Assembly (NCBI GenBank): GCA_964585575.1
Contig: CAZPEM010000053.1
Span: 1-19,542 of the forward strand
Length of the DNA: 19,542 bases
From: UBA4655 sp964585575
Lineage (GTDB): Bacteria; Planctomycetota; Planctomycetia; Pirellulales; UBA1268
Reading direction: 5' to 3'
Part shown: positions 7,543 through 15,249 of the stretch, piece by piece
How the letters are laid out: every line of letters begins with the position of its first letter
Position numbering within the stretch: position 1 is the stretch's first letter
Notes under the pieces: model-generated
Told to the model about the DNA's origin: nothing
What the model saw: only the letters and a program-made list of their open reading frames with translations
Databases searched by the model: none
Position numbers and translations under genes: made by a program

Positions 7543-8109
7543 ATGGCATCCCGCGGAATCCAACCCTCGCAAGGTCCGATTCGGGCATGCTTCGCCCTCG
7601 CGTGCGTGGTCGCCGTCGCGGCCGGTGGCTGCGCCGGCTACCGCTTCGGCAACGGCACGCTCTACGCACCCAACGTGCGGACGGTCTACGTGCCGATGAT
7701 CCAGTCGGAGAGCTTCCGCACGACGCCCGGCATCGACATCGGCGAACGGCTGACCGAGGCGGTCTGCAAGGAGATCGAGCGGCGGACTCCGTTCAAGGTC
7801 GTCGGCACGTCCGACGCCGACAGCGTTCTGACGGCGCGGGTCGTGGCCGACACCAAGCGAATGCTCGTCGAGAGTCCGACCGACCAGTCGCGGATGGTCG
7901 AGATGAACATGCAGGTTCTCGTCACCTGGGCGGATCGCGGCGGGGCCGTGCTCGCCACGGGCAACGTGCCGATGCCCGCCGCGAGCGTGGACGTGGGCCA
8001 GGCCGCCGCCCTCGTTCCCGAATACGGCCGCTCGGTCGTGAGCACGCAGCAGGAAGGAATCAAGAAGATGGCCCAGCAGATCGTGGGCCTCATGGAAGAG
8101 CCATGGTAG
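7543..8109 (+). CDS. LptE-like LPS-assembly lipoprotein
   Basis: A 188-residue lipoprotein. It begins with a signal peptide whose hydrophobic core (ACFALACVVAVAAGG) ends at a lipobox AGGC, with the acylated Cys at about residue 29. The mature part starts with GYRFGNGTLYAPNVRTVYVP and continues with ERLTEAVCKEIERRTPFKVV. This is the pattern of LptE-family proteins, which plug the LptD barrel that delivers lipopolysaccharide to the outer leaflet, and of planctomycete proteins annotated as LptE. No LptD is in the window. Thirteen bases separate it from the recO/BamD-like ORF, and a good GGAGG precedes the ATG, so the two are probably co-transcribed. The neighbouring BamD-like lipoprotein supports an envelope role. 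Sequence conservation in this family is low, so the exact function is an inference. Confidence 0.75.
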   Translation: MASRGIQPSQGPIRACFALACVVAVAAGGCAGYRFGNGTLYAPNVRTVYVPMIQSESFRTTPGIDIGERLTEAVCKEIERRTPFKVVGTSDADSVLTARVVADTKRMLVESPTDQSRMVEMNMQVLVTWADRGGAVLATGNVPMPAASVDVGQAAALVPEYGRSVVSTQQEGIKKMAQQIVGLMEEPW

Positions 8110-8130
8110 CGACCTGGCGCGCGCTGGTTC

Positions 8131-8261
8131 GGGGCTGCCCGTGCCACGTCTCCGGACGTTCGCCTCGGCCATCCCGGCCTCGGCTCACTGCATGTCCGCT
8201 TCGCTCCGCCCTCCAGGCTTCGCTCGCTCCCATAGCCCGGCGACATGGCACGGGCAGCCCC
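8131..8261. repeat. 131-bp palindromic element with internal direct repeats
   Basis: Terminal inverted repeats at 8131-8155 and 8237-8261 match at 23 of 25 positions, beginning GGGGCTGCCCGTGCCA. Between the arms are two pairs of short direct repeats: GCCTCGGC at 8162-8169 and 8177-8184, and GCTTCGCTC at 8198-8206 and 8217-8225. The short frames over it look like neither neighbour. The layout resembles an intergenic REP/BIME-type or MITE-like repeat, or a structured RNA, and could also terminate transcription after lptE. No target-site duplication was recognised. Copy number in the genome cannot be judged from this window. Confidence 0.6.
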
Positions 8262-8278
8262 TCACGGTCAAATGTGAT

Positions 8279-8284
8279 TATGAT
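8279..8284 (+). promoter_or_regulatory. Candidate -10 element for folP
   Basis: TATGAT lies in an AT-richer patch (about 8262-8328) that separates the palindromic element from folP. It matches the sigma-70 -10 consensus at five of six bases and would place transcription start near 8291. No good -35 hexamer is visible 16-18 bases upstream, so this is tentative. Confidence 0.3.
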
Positions 8285-8310
8285 GCGCGATGTCTCTTGG
8301 AATTGTTTTC

Positions 8311-9216
8311 ATGTTCGTTCATTCCCGTGTGTCACGCTGGCGGCTTCGTAGCCGGGTTCTCGAGCTGCCCGAGCGGCCGCTCGTGATGGGGATCGTGAAC
8401 GCGACGCCGGACAGCTTCTCGGACGGCGGGCGGCATGAGGGCGAGGACGCGGCGGTCGCCCACGGGCTCGCGCTGGCGGCCGAAGGGGCCGACATCCTCG
8501 ACGTGGGCGGCGAAAGCACGCGGCCCTTCTCGGAGGCCGTCGATGCCGCCGAGGAATGGCGGAGGGTCCGCGGGGTCGTGCGGCGGCTCGCTCGCGAGAC
8601 AGGCCTGCCGGTCTCGATCGACACCTCGAAGGCGTGGATCGCCGAGCGGGCGATCGAGGCAGGCGCCGAGATCATCAACGACGTGACGGGCCTGGAAGGT
8701 GATCCGGCGATGGTCGGCGTGACCGTCGCGAGCGGCGCGGGTGTCTGCGCGATGCACATGCGGGGCACGCCGAAGACGATGCAGATCGACCCGCGGTACG
8801 ACGACGTCGTCGCCGAGATCCACGGCTATCTCGCCGACCGCCGCGACGCTCTGCTTGCCGCGGGCGTCGAGTTCGACCGCATCTGCCTCGACCCCGGCAT
8901 CGGGTTCGGCAAGACCCACGCCCACAACCTCGAACTCGTGGCCCGCGCGGGGGCGTTTCTCGACCTCGGCACGCCGATTCTGGTTGGCCACTCGCGAAAG
9001 GGCTTCGTGGGGAAACTGCTCGAGAAGCCACTCGGCCGCCCCGCCACGCTCGAGGATCGCGACGCCGCCACGGCGGGCATCGCCTGCGTGCTCGCGGCGC
9101 AGGGCATCCAGATCGTCCGCGTCCACGCGGTCGGCCTCGTGCGGGCCGCGATCGAGGCCTTCGTCACTTCGCGGCCGCTTCCGGCAGGTCGCGGATCGAG
9201 TTCCGCCAGCGGGTGA
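8311..9216 (+). CDS. folP: Dihydropteroate synthase
   Basis: FolP joins 7,8-dihydropterin pyrophosphate and p-aminobenzoate to make dihydropteroate in folate synthesis. All family motifs are present along one TIM barrel: MGIVNATPDSFSDGG, DVGGESTRP, SIDTSKAW, IINDVTG, AMHMRGTPKTMQ, LDPGIGFGKTHAHNLELV, VGHSRKGFVG and a final IVRVHAV. The start is uncertain. ATG 8290, ATG 8311 and GTG 8329 are all in frame, and family N-termini best match the WRLRSRVLEL stretch just after 8329. I use 8311 (301 residues), which has a weak GGA upstream. A palindromic element separates it from the lptE-like gene, so it probably has its own promoter. The last 53 bases overlap the convergent gene on the other strand, and the terminal Ser/Gly/Arg tail is not conserved. 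Confidence 0.93.
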   Translation: MFVHSRVSRWRLRSRVLELPERPLVMGIVNATPDSFSDGGRHEGEDAAVAHGLALAAEGADILDVGGESTRPFSEAVDAAEEWRRVRGVVRRLARETGLPVSIDTSKAWIAERAIEAGAEIINDVTGLEGDPAMVGVTVASGAGVCAMHMRGTPKTMQIDPRYDDVVAEIHGYLADRRDALLAAGVEFDRICLDPGIGFGKTHAHNLELVARAGAFLDLGTPILVGHSRKGFVGKLLEKPLGRPATLEDRDAATAGIACVLAAQGIQIVRVHAVGLVRAAIEAFVTSRPLPAGRGSSSASG

Positions 9217-11467
9217 CGCGGGCGTCTTTCTCGACCGACGTCTCGGCCGCGGCACCGCGGAAGCACTCCAGCACGTCGAAGACGACCCTCGCCTGGGCGA
9301 GGATGTCCTTGGTCGACGCATCCTCGTCGTCGGCGTCGAGCGTTTCGTCCGCATCCACGTCGCCGTCCCGACGCCAGGCGCTGGCATAACGCAGGCCGTA
9401 GGTGACCCATGGCTCGATCGCGCCGATGATCCCCACGTTGTCGAAGGCCGCCGCCACGGCGAGGGGCTTCTCGAACGCTCCCGATTCGACCGGTGTCTTC
9501 AGCGGCTTCTTCGAGAGCAGCCGCTCCGCCTGTGCGGGCACGAGTGTGAACGCGACCGCATCCGCGCCGAGTGCGATCGAAGGCCGGATCTGTTCGGCGA
9601 GGCCCGACTTGGGAATCGCGAACGACCAGATCGTGCCCGCCTCCGTCTTCTTCCGCTCCGGGTCGGGGATGCGGTAGCCCTCCGGAACCGAGTTCGGCGA
9701 GAAGCGTCGCACCGTGTCGATGAGCTCGTCGGCGAGGTCGAAGAGGTCGTTGATGCCGTCCTGGAATCCCTTCGGGTCGGACACGCCGAGCACGATCGCC
9801 GGCTCTGCGAGCGGCAGCGGCTCGGCGGCCACCGGAAGATCCTCGTGGAGCCGCTTGACGCGGCTCTTTGCATCGAGCACGAAGGCGACCTGGCCGTCGG
9901 CGAGCGATGGAAGGAACTTCGCACGGACGATCTCGGCCAGCTTCGACACGAGCGGGCCGAACGTCTTCACGAACCGGCCGAACTCGCGGCGATCCTCGTC
10001 CTTCAGGCTCTTCTCGACGATGCCCCGCCCGCCCTCGATCCAGGAAGCGAGTTCGTCGAACTGCGACGGGTCGTTCTTGGCTCGGATCACGGCGGCGGCA
10101 AGCGGCGAGCCGCCGGCATGCTCGAGCAGCGACAACGGCTTGCCGCCGTCGAGCGGGACATTCTTCGACCAGTCCCATGCCGCCCCCGCGTAGCCGTTCT
10201 CGCCGAGAAACGCGTAGGAGATCCAGGGCCCTGCGACGGGCAGCCGCTTCTCGACGTCGTCGGCGATTTTCTTGAGCAGATTGCGGACGTCCTCCTCCGC
10301 GTTGGGAACGCCCGCCGATTTCGCGAGCCGGCCGCTCATGGTTGCAAGTTGGCGAAGATAGTCGACCGAGGGACTGACCACGCGGGCGAGCGGCTCGCTC
10401 AGGTAGGAGATGCCGGTGAGCTTTTCTCCGGCGACGTCGACGAGCGGCTTGAAGGGCAGGGTCGAAAGCAGGCCATCCGCCGGCTCCGTGGCGGCGAGTT
10501 TCTTCAGGTGATCGAGCGAGTCGCCGATCGAAAGGATCACCCGGTCGTCGATGAGTCCGACGGCGATCACCAGCCGCAGCGAACGGAGCCTGTCGAGCAC
10601 CTTCTCGAAATCGTCGAAGCCTTCCGCGAGTCGGCCGACGTCGAGATCGTCCCACGGCACCATCTCGCCGGTCACCGTGAACTTCACGAACTCGTGGCCG
10701 GCGACCTCCTGCCGATCGAGCGACTTCGCGAGTCCGGGCACGGCCGTGACCGCGAACTTGAGAACGCCCTCGAGCCGCTTCAGCTGCGTCGTCGCGGCGT
10801 CCTTCTTGCCGACCTTGAAGCCCCAGACGAGGCCGGGCACGACGATCTGCTCGACGTTGTCGACGAGCGTGGACATGAGCAAACGTCCTGCGATTTCGTC
10901 GGCCCCGACATCACGGCGTCGGGTCCCCTCCTCCAGCTCCCCGACCTCGAGGTCCAGTTCGATTCCCGGCCCGTCGCCCCCCGACCTGCCGCGGACCATC
11001 CGCACGACGCCGGCGACCTGGTTGGCCGTCTGCAGCTTTCTGAACAGCTCCATGAGCGTGATGCACGACGGCTCCCCGTAGACGAAGCTGTCGTTGGAGA
11101 CGAGATCGGCGAGCACCTCGACGGCCTGCCGGTTCTCGGGCAGCTCCAGGAATACCGACGCGAGGGCGAGCGGATTGCCGGGCAGCGACGACTGTTCCTC
11201 GAAGGCCTCGATCGCCCGCTTCACCGACGGCAACCCGCGAATCGCCGCGAAGGCACGGCTCCCGAGGAACAGCTCGGCCTGTTCCCGCAGCCGCAGCGAC
11301 GAGGAGAGGAACGCCGCGTCCTTCGGCACGCTGGCCGCGGCGAACTTGGCGATCGAGTCGTCGGCGGAGATCGAACCGACGAGGGCGACCCAGGCGGAGC
11401 CTGCCGCGAACAGAAGAGCGACGAAAGAGCGAAGGCCCGAAAAACAAAGGCCCGTGGAGCGGGGCAT
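9164..11467 (-). CDS. Large secreted protein of unknown function
   Basis: A 767-residue protein that I do not recognise. It begins with an n-region and a hydrophobic core (FVALLFAAGSAWVALVGSI), then a likely signal peptidase site near SISA-DD, so export to the periplasm or beyond is expected. The rest is soluble, of mixed alpha/beta character, with no membrane segment, Cys cluster or obvious catalytic motif. Alternating hydrophobic strands and charged helices occur throughout, for example LRLVIAVGLIDDRVILSIGDS and AFVLDAKSRVKRL. The general look is like large planctomycete secreted proteins with DUF3352-type regions, but that is only an impression. An acidic run (GDVDADETLDADDEDAS) lies near the C-terminus. 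GGAGAG seven bases before the ATG supports the start. The long frame on the opposite strand is Arg-rich and is treated as a shadow. The 3' end overlaps folP by 53 bases. Confidence 0.8.
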   Translation of the reverse strand: MPRSTGLCFSGLRSFVALLFAAGSAWVALVGSISADDSIAKFAAASVPKDAAFLSSSLRLREQAELFLGSRAFAAIRGLPSVKRAIEAFEEQSSLPGNPLALASVFLELPENRQAVEVLADLVSNDSFVYGEPSCITLMELFRKLQTANQVAGVVRMVRGRSGGDGPGIELDLEVGELEEGTRRRDVGADEIAGRLLMSTLVDNVEQIVVPGLVWGFKVGKKDAATTQLKRLEGVLKFAVTAVPGLAKSLDRQEVAGHEFVKFTVTGEMVPWDDLDVGRLAEGFDDFEKVLDRLRSLRLVIAVGLIDDRVILSIGDSLDHLKKLAATEPADGLLSTLPFKPLVDVAGEKLTGISYLSEPLARVVSPSVDYLRQLATMSGRLAKSAGVPNAEEDVRNLLKKIADDVEKRLPVAGPWISYAFLGENGYAGAAWDWSKNVPLDGGKPLSLLEHAGGSPLAAAVIRAKNDPSQFDELASWIEGGRGIVEKSLKDEDRREFGRFVKTFGPLVSKLAEIVRAKFLPSLADGQVAFVLDAKSRVKRLHEDLPVAAEPLPLAEPAIVLGVSDPKGFQDGINDLFDLADELIDTVRRFSPNSVPEGYRIPDPERKKTEAGTIWSFAIPKSGLAEQIRPSIALGADAVAFTLVPAQAERLLSKKPLKTPVESGAFEKPLAVAAAFDNVGIIGAIEPWVTYGLRYASAWRRDGDVDADETLDADDEDASTKDILAQARVVFDVLECFRGAAAETSVEKDARVTRWRNSIRDLPEAAAK

Positions 11468-11654
11468 GAGAGTTCTCTCCGGATGGCGGCTGGCGGGATC
11501 CTACCAAGTGCCGGCCGGGCCGCTCAACCATCGGCACGCGAAACGCGCCCCGGCCGTCGTTCATGGCATGACGGGTATGTTGGGCAAGCCTTGCAGCGCT
11601 TGCGAAGCCGATCGACAGCGTGTAGCGTCCGGCCAGCAACGGAAACGAGTGACC
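11468..11654. promoter_or_regulatory. Divergent intergenic region between the secreted-protein gene and ftr
   Basis: The 187 bases between two divergent starts must hold the promoters of both. For ftr, TTGCGA (11600-11605) and TAGCGT (11623-11628) are 17 bases apart and form a weak sigma-70-like pair. An inverted repeat GCAAGC/GCTTGC (11584-11589 and 11598-11603, 8-base spacer) overlaps the -35 and could be an operator. No coding sequence is convincing here. Confidence 0.35.
11475..11480 (-). promoter_or_regulatory. Shine-Dalgarno of the secreted-protein gene
   Basis: GGAGAG on the minus strand is separated from the ATG (11465-11467) by seven bases. It is part of a small palindrome (GAGAGAACTCTC) that could pair in the mRNA and hide the site. 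Confidence 0.55.
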
Positions 11655-12548
11655 ATGAAGCTCGGGACGACCGAAATCTCGGACACGTTTGCCGAGGCGT
11701 TTCGCCTGCGGTATGCACGTGTCGTCGTGACGGCGCACGACCGCCATTGGCTCGAGGCCGCCGTTGCCGCCGCGACGGGCTACGGCACGAGCGTGATCGG
11801 TTGCGACGCCGAGATCGGCGTGGAGGGCTGGATACCCGCCGCGGCGACGCCCGACGGCCGTGTCGGTGCGTCGATTCTCGCCTTCGGTTTCTCCGCCGAG
11901 GGCGTCGCCAAGGCTGTCGCCAATCGTGCGGCCCAGTGCCTGCTCACCTGTCCGACCACGAGCCTCTTCGACGGTTTGCCGGAGGGCCAGGAACGGTTCC
12001 CGCTCGGCGGACACATTCGCTACTTCGGCGACGGGTTCGAGAAGACGAAGGTGATCGACGGGAGGCGTTACTGGCGGGTGCCCGTCATGGACGGGGAATT
12101 TCTCGTCGAGGAATCGATCGGCGTCGATAAGGGCGTCGGAGGAGGCAACTTCATCCTCCAGGCGGCTTCGCTCGAGTCGGCGCTCGCGGCGGCCCGCAGG
12201 GCCGTCGAGGCGATTGCGAAGATTCGCGGAGCGATCACGCCGTTTCCGGGAGGTGTCGTCCGTTCGGGAAGCAAGGTCGGCTCCCGTTACCCGGTGTTGA
12301 AGGCGAGCACCAACGAGGCGTTTTGTCCGGGGCTCGTCGGGAGGGTCTCGACGGAACTCGTCGGCGGCACTGCTGCCGCCGTCGAAATCGTGGTCGACTG
12401 CGTGGATGAATCGACAGTCGCCGAGTCGATGGCCGCAGGCATGCGGGCGGCCGCCGCACCGGACGTGCTTGCCATATCCGCCGGAAATTATGGCGGCAGG
12501 CTCGGAAAGTTTCATTTTCATCTTCGCCAGATTCTCGAGTCGGCCTGA
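11655..12548 (+). CDS. ftr: Formylmethanofuran--tetrahydromethanopterin formyltransferase
   Basis: A 297-residue protein, the same size as archaeal Ftr, and similar over its whole length as I remember that family: N-terminal TEISDTFAEAFRLRYARVVV, ATGYGTSVIGCDAE, CLLTCPTTSLFDGLP, YFGDGFEKTKVIDGRRYW, EFLVEESIGV, GGGNFILQA, PFPGGVVRSGSKVGSRY, KASTNEAFCPG, and C-terminal ISAGNYGGRLGKFHFHL. The enzyme moves a formyl group between methanofuran and tetrahydromethanopterin. In methylotrophs and Planctomycetes it works as FhcD, with formyl-methanofuran hydrolase subunits, to oxidise formaldehyde to formate. The other pathway genes (fhcA, fhcB, fhcC, mch, fae) are not in this window. ATG 11655 was chosen by fit to the family N-terminus. 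The frame is open further upstream, but that part is not family-like. It is cytoplasmic and probably singly transcribed. Confidence 0.93.
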   Translation: MKLGTTEISDTFAEAFRLRYARVVVTAHDRHWLEAAVAAATGYGTSVIGCDAEIGVEGWIPAAATPDGRVGASILAFGFSAEGVAKAVANRAAQCLLTCPTTSLFDGLPEGQERFPLGGHIRYFGDGFEKTKVIDGRRYWRVPVMDGEFLVEESIGVDKGVGGGNFILQAASLESALAAARRAVEAIAKIRGAITPFPGGVVRSGSKVGSRYPVLKASTNEAFCPGLVGRVSTELVGGTAAAVEIVVDCVDESTVAESMAAGMRAAAAPDVLAISAGNYGGRLGKFHFHLRQILESA

Positions 12549-12646
12549 TGTCCCGCGGCGTCCGGAAATGACCTTCTCGATCCGCCGGTGGTCTGCTACT
12601 CCCCGTTGACCGGAAGGAGTTGCCGCGCCCGCGGCAGGACCGCCCC

Positions 12647-15175
12647 ATGTCCGAACATGCCGAATCGGCCCCCGCGAGCGAAGACACGTCCGCGGTCGAG
12701 GCCCGCCACGTACCGCCGCCCTCGAGGCAGTCGCTCGTCGTGAAGCGAGGCTCTTCGAACGGGCCGCTGTTCGTGTGTGGAGCGATCGCGAGCGCCGCCG
12801 CCGGATTCGCCGTCGTCTTCGCCAGCGGCCTCGGCCGCACCAATCCGGATGCCGCACCGGAATCGTCGCCACCGCGGTTTTTCGAGCCTGCCGCGACGGA
12901 TCAGGCGGTGCAGATCGAGCCGGTTCCGCTCGAACGGCCCGGGCATCGTCGATTCGCGGCCGCGCCGGTCGAGGACGTCGTCGACGCCCCCGCCCCCAAG
13001 ACGGCTCCGGCGGGGTTTTCGAATTTTTCCGAAGTCGCGTCCGAGACCGTGTCTCAGGCCGCGGCGGAGCCGGCGGTGCCGAGCGGATCGCCCGACGTGG
13101 GCGACGTCACCGATGCGGCTGCCGTCAGCGACGCGGGCAAGGCAGTCGCCGAGCCTGGGCCGCTCTTCAACAACCCTGCCGACGGCGGCGAGATCGCGAG
13201 GTCGCAGGAACGGTCGCGGGACACCACGACCGCCGACGACGCCCCGGCACGGGAGCCGCCGGGCGACGTTCCTCCGCCGGTTGCCGCGGTGCCCATGCCC
13301 GCCGCACCGGTCGCCCCGCCGCCGGTCGCTCCACCGCCCGTCAAAGCAGGGACGGCCGCGGCCGCAGTGGTTGCCGCTCCAGCCACGCCGCCACCCGCAC
13401 TCCGATCGCCGCCGCTGGAGTCGACGTTCGCCGCCGCGCTCGCCCCGATGCAACCGCCCTCTCCCAAGCCAGCGTCGGCGCCGACGGCTTCGCACTTCGA
13501 GGACCCCGATCCTCCCGTGCCGGTGACACCACCCGGCGGCGGCCCGGCGGGCCCGGTCGCGGTCCGCACCCCTGCGGACGTGACGCGTGCGGATCGCCCG
13601 CCGCAGGATCGCATCGCGTCCGCCGACGTCACCCGCGGGTTCGCCGGTGCGGCCGCGGTCACGCCCCCGCCGACCGTGCCGACCCCGCCGCCCACGGTCG
13701 AAGCCGTCGGCCAGCCCGTCGGCGAACGCGTTTCGCAGTCGCCTTCAGCCAAGGTCGTCGGCGAACCGGTGCAGGCCGACGGCAGGCCGGGACCGATCCA
13801 GTTGGAAGGTGTTCAGGCGCCGCAGCTCACGATCGAGAAACGTGGTCCCCGCGAAGTCCAGGTAGGAAAGGTCGCCCGATACGACATGGTCGTCCGCAAC
13901 GTCGGCGGCGTTGCGGCCCATGACGTGACGCTCCGCGATCGGGTTCCGGTCGGCACGAGGCTCGTGGGAACCTCTCCGCCGGCGACGCCCGGAGAGGCCG
14001 GGGAACTCCTCTGGACGCTCGGCAGCCTGCCGCAGGGCGGGCAGGCCCGCGTGGCGATGGAGTTGATGCCGGTCGAGGAAGGGGAGGTCGGCAGCGTGGC
14101 GAGCGTGAGCTTCCGGGCTGACGCGTCGGTACGGTCGGTCGCCACCCGCGCCGACCTCGCGATCGAGGCGGGGAAACCGAAGGCCGTCCTCGTCGGTTCC
14201 GCGATCCGGCTCACGATCACGGTGCGGAACCCCGGCACGGGCGAGGCGACGGGCGTCGTGCTCGAAGGGAACGTTCCCGCAGGATTCACCCACGCGTCCG
14301 GCCCCGCGCTCGAATACGACGTGGGCCGCCTGCGGCCGGGCGAGGCACGCACGATCGAACTCGAGCTCGTCTCGACGCACCCGGGCGTGCAGATGCTCAA
14401 GCTCGCGGCCCGTGCCGACGGCCGGATCGAGACGGAACACGCCGTGCGGCTGGAGGTGACGGCGCCGACGCTCGAGCTCACGGCGAACATGCCGAATCGC
14501 CGCTACCTGCAGCGACCGGTCACCTGCGTCCTGTCGATGAACAACGCCGGCACCGCGGCCGCCAACACGATCGAGCTGGCCGCTCAGCTGCCACCCGGCA
14601 TGAAGTTCCTGCGGGCGAACAACGCCGGCTACTATGAGGAGTCGACCCATCGGGTGCTGTGGCACCTCGAGCAGCTTCCCGCGGCCGAGGTCGGCAGCGT
14701 GGAGATGGTGCTCGTCCCGACGGCGCTCGGTCCGCAGCGGATCGCGGCGGCCGCCCGTTCTGCCGACGGCCTCACGGCGCAGGTCGCGCACACGGTCGAA
14801 GTCGACGGACTCGCGGCCCTGATCTTCGAGGTGGGGGACAGCGAAGATCCGGTCGAGGTCGGGGGGATCACCGAGTACGTCGTGCGGGTCGGCAACCAGG
14901 GCACCAAGGCGGCCACCGGCGTCCGCGTCACCGCCACGCTGCTCGGCGAGGTGGAGGCGGTGGACGCGAAGGGCCCGGCGGCGCACCGCATCGACAATCT
15001 CTCCGTCATCTTCGAGCCGCTCGCGAACCTCGCCCCGGCGCAGGAGTCGGTCTACCGGATCCGCGTCCGCGGCCGCCGCGAGGGGGACCAGCGGGTGCAG
15101 GTGCAGGTGACCAGCGACGACAGCCGGTCACCGATCACGAAGGAAGAGGTCACCCGCGTCTACGCCGATCGCTGA
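12647..15175 (+). CDS. Single-pass membrane protein with Pro-rich stalk and DUF11-like repeats
   Basis: An 842-residue protein of unknown role. A short cytoplasmic N-terminus is followed by one hydrophobic helix at about 39-62 (GPLFVCGAIASAAAGFAVVF). A long Pro/Ala/Val-rich low-complexity stalk runs to about 385. About four Ig-like DUF11-type repeats follow, starting near 391, 507, 613 and 730. Each carries the hallmark of a conserved strand followed by [VM]-R-N-x-G-x-x-x-A-x-x-V: VVRNVGGVAAHDVTL, TVRNPGTGEATGVVL, MNNAGTAAANTIEL and RVGNQGTKAATGVRV. Topology should be type II, with repeats in the periplasm or at the surface, suggesting adhesion, scaffolding or cell-wall contact. ATG 12647 follows a GGCAGGA. 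TTG 12620 is an alternative but lies directly against GGAAGGAG. No transpeptidase or sortase-like motif is seen. Confidence 0.82.
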   Translation: MSEHAESAPASEDTSAVEARHVPPPSRQSLVVKRGSSNGPLFVCGAIASAAAGFAVVFASGLGRTNPDAAPESSPPRFFEPAATDQAVQIEPVPLERPGHRRFAAAPVEDVVDAPAPKTAPAGFSNFSEVASETVSQAAAEPAVPSGSPDVGDVTDAAAVSDAGKAVAEPGPLFNNPADGGEIARSQERSRDTTTADDAPAREPPGDVPPPVAAVPMPAAPVAPPPVAPPPVKAGTAAAAVVAAPATPPPALRSPPLESTFAAALAPMQPPSPKPASAPTASHFEDPDPPVPVTPPGGGPAGPVAVRTPADVTRADRPPQDRIASADVTRGFAGAAAVTPPPTVPTPPPTVEAVGQPVGERVSQSPSAKVVGEPVQADGRPGPIQLEGVQAPQLTIEKRGPREVQVGKVARYDMVVRNVGGVAAHDVTLRDRVPVGTRLVGTSPPATPGEAGELLWTLGSLPQGGQARVAMELMPVEEGEVGSVASVSFRADASVRSVATRADLAIEAGKPKAVLVGSAIRLTITVRNPGTGEATGVVLEGNVPAGFTHASGPALEYDVGRLRPGEARTIELELVSTHPGVQMLKLAARADGRIETEHAVRLEVTAPTLELTANMPNRRYLQRPVTCVLSMNNAGTAAANTIELAAQLPPGMKFLRANNAGYYEESTHRVLWHLEQLPAAEVGSVEMVLVPTALGPQRIAAAARSADGLTAQVAHTVEVDGLAALIFEVGDSEDPVEVGGITEYVVRVGNQGTKAATGVRVTATLLGEVEAVDAKGPAAHRIDNLSVIFEPLANLAPAQESVYRIRVRGRREGDQRVQVQVTSDDSRSPITKEEVTRVYADR

Positions 15176-15227
15176 CGCGACGGGATCCTTCGCGGCCGGC
15201 GGTCGCAGCCCGATGGTGATGGAGCGT

Positions 15228-15249
15228 GATGCCGATGCAGCCCGGCATC
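15228..15249. terminator. Possible hairpin between convergent genes
   Basis: GATGCCG (15228-15234) and CGGCATC (15243-15249) form a perfect 7-bp stem with an 8-base loop. It lies in the 72-base gap between the DUF11-like gene and pheT and overlaps the pheT stop. There is no U-tract on either side, so it would be a weak or factor-assisted terminator at best. Confidence 0.3.

Noticed and set aside
8141..8386. Small + frame of 81 codons over the palindromic element
   Set aside because: It lies mainly within the inverted repeat and runs into folP in another frame. It has no family resemblance and is best explained by the repeat.
8741..12130. Very long open frame on the + strand (1129 codons), opposite the secreted-protein gene
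   Set aside because: Its translation is Arg/Glu/His-rich without any domain, it starts inside folP and ends inside ftr in other frames, and the minus-strand frame has a signal peptide and Shine-Dalgarno. It is a high-GC antisense shadow.
12621..12636. Hairpin TGCCGC/GCGGCA between GGAAGGAG and ATG 12647
   Set aside because: A 6-bp stem in very GC-rich sequence is expected by chance, and there is no sign that it controls translation.
12620..12646. TTG 12620 as the start of the DUF11-repeat protein
   Set aside because: The purine-rich GGAAGGAG touches the TTG with no spacer, whereas ATG 12647 has GGCAGGA at a usable distance. It remains possible but less likely.
10911..12872. 653-codon open frame on the - strand across ftr
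   Set aside because: It is antisense to a full-length Ftr with conserved motifs and has shadow-type composition.
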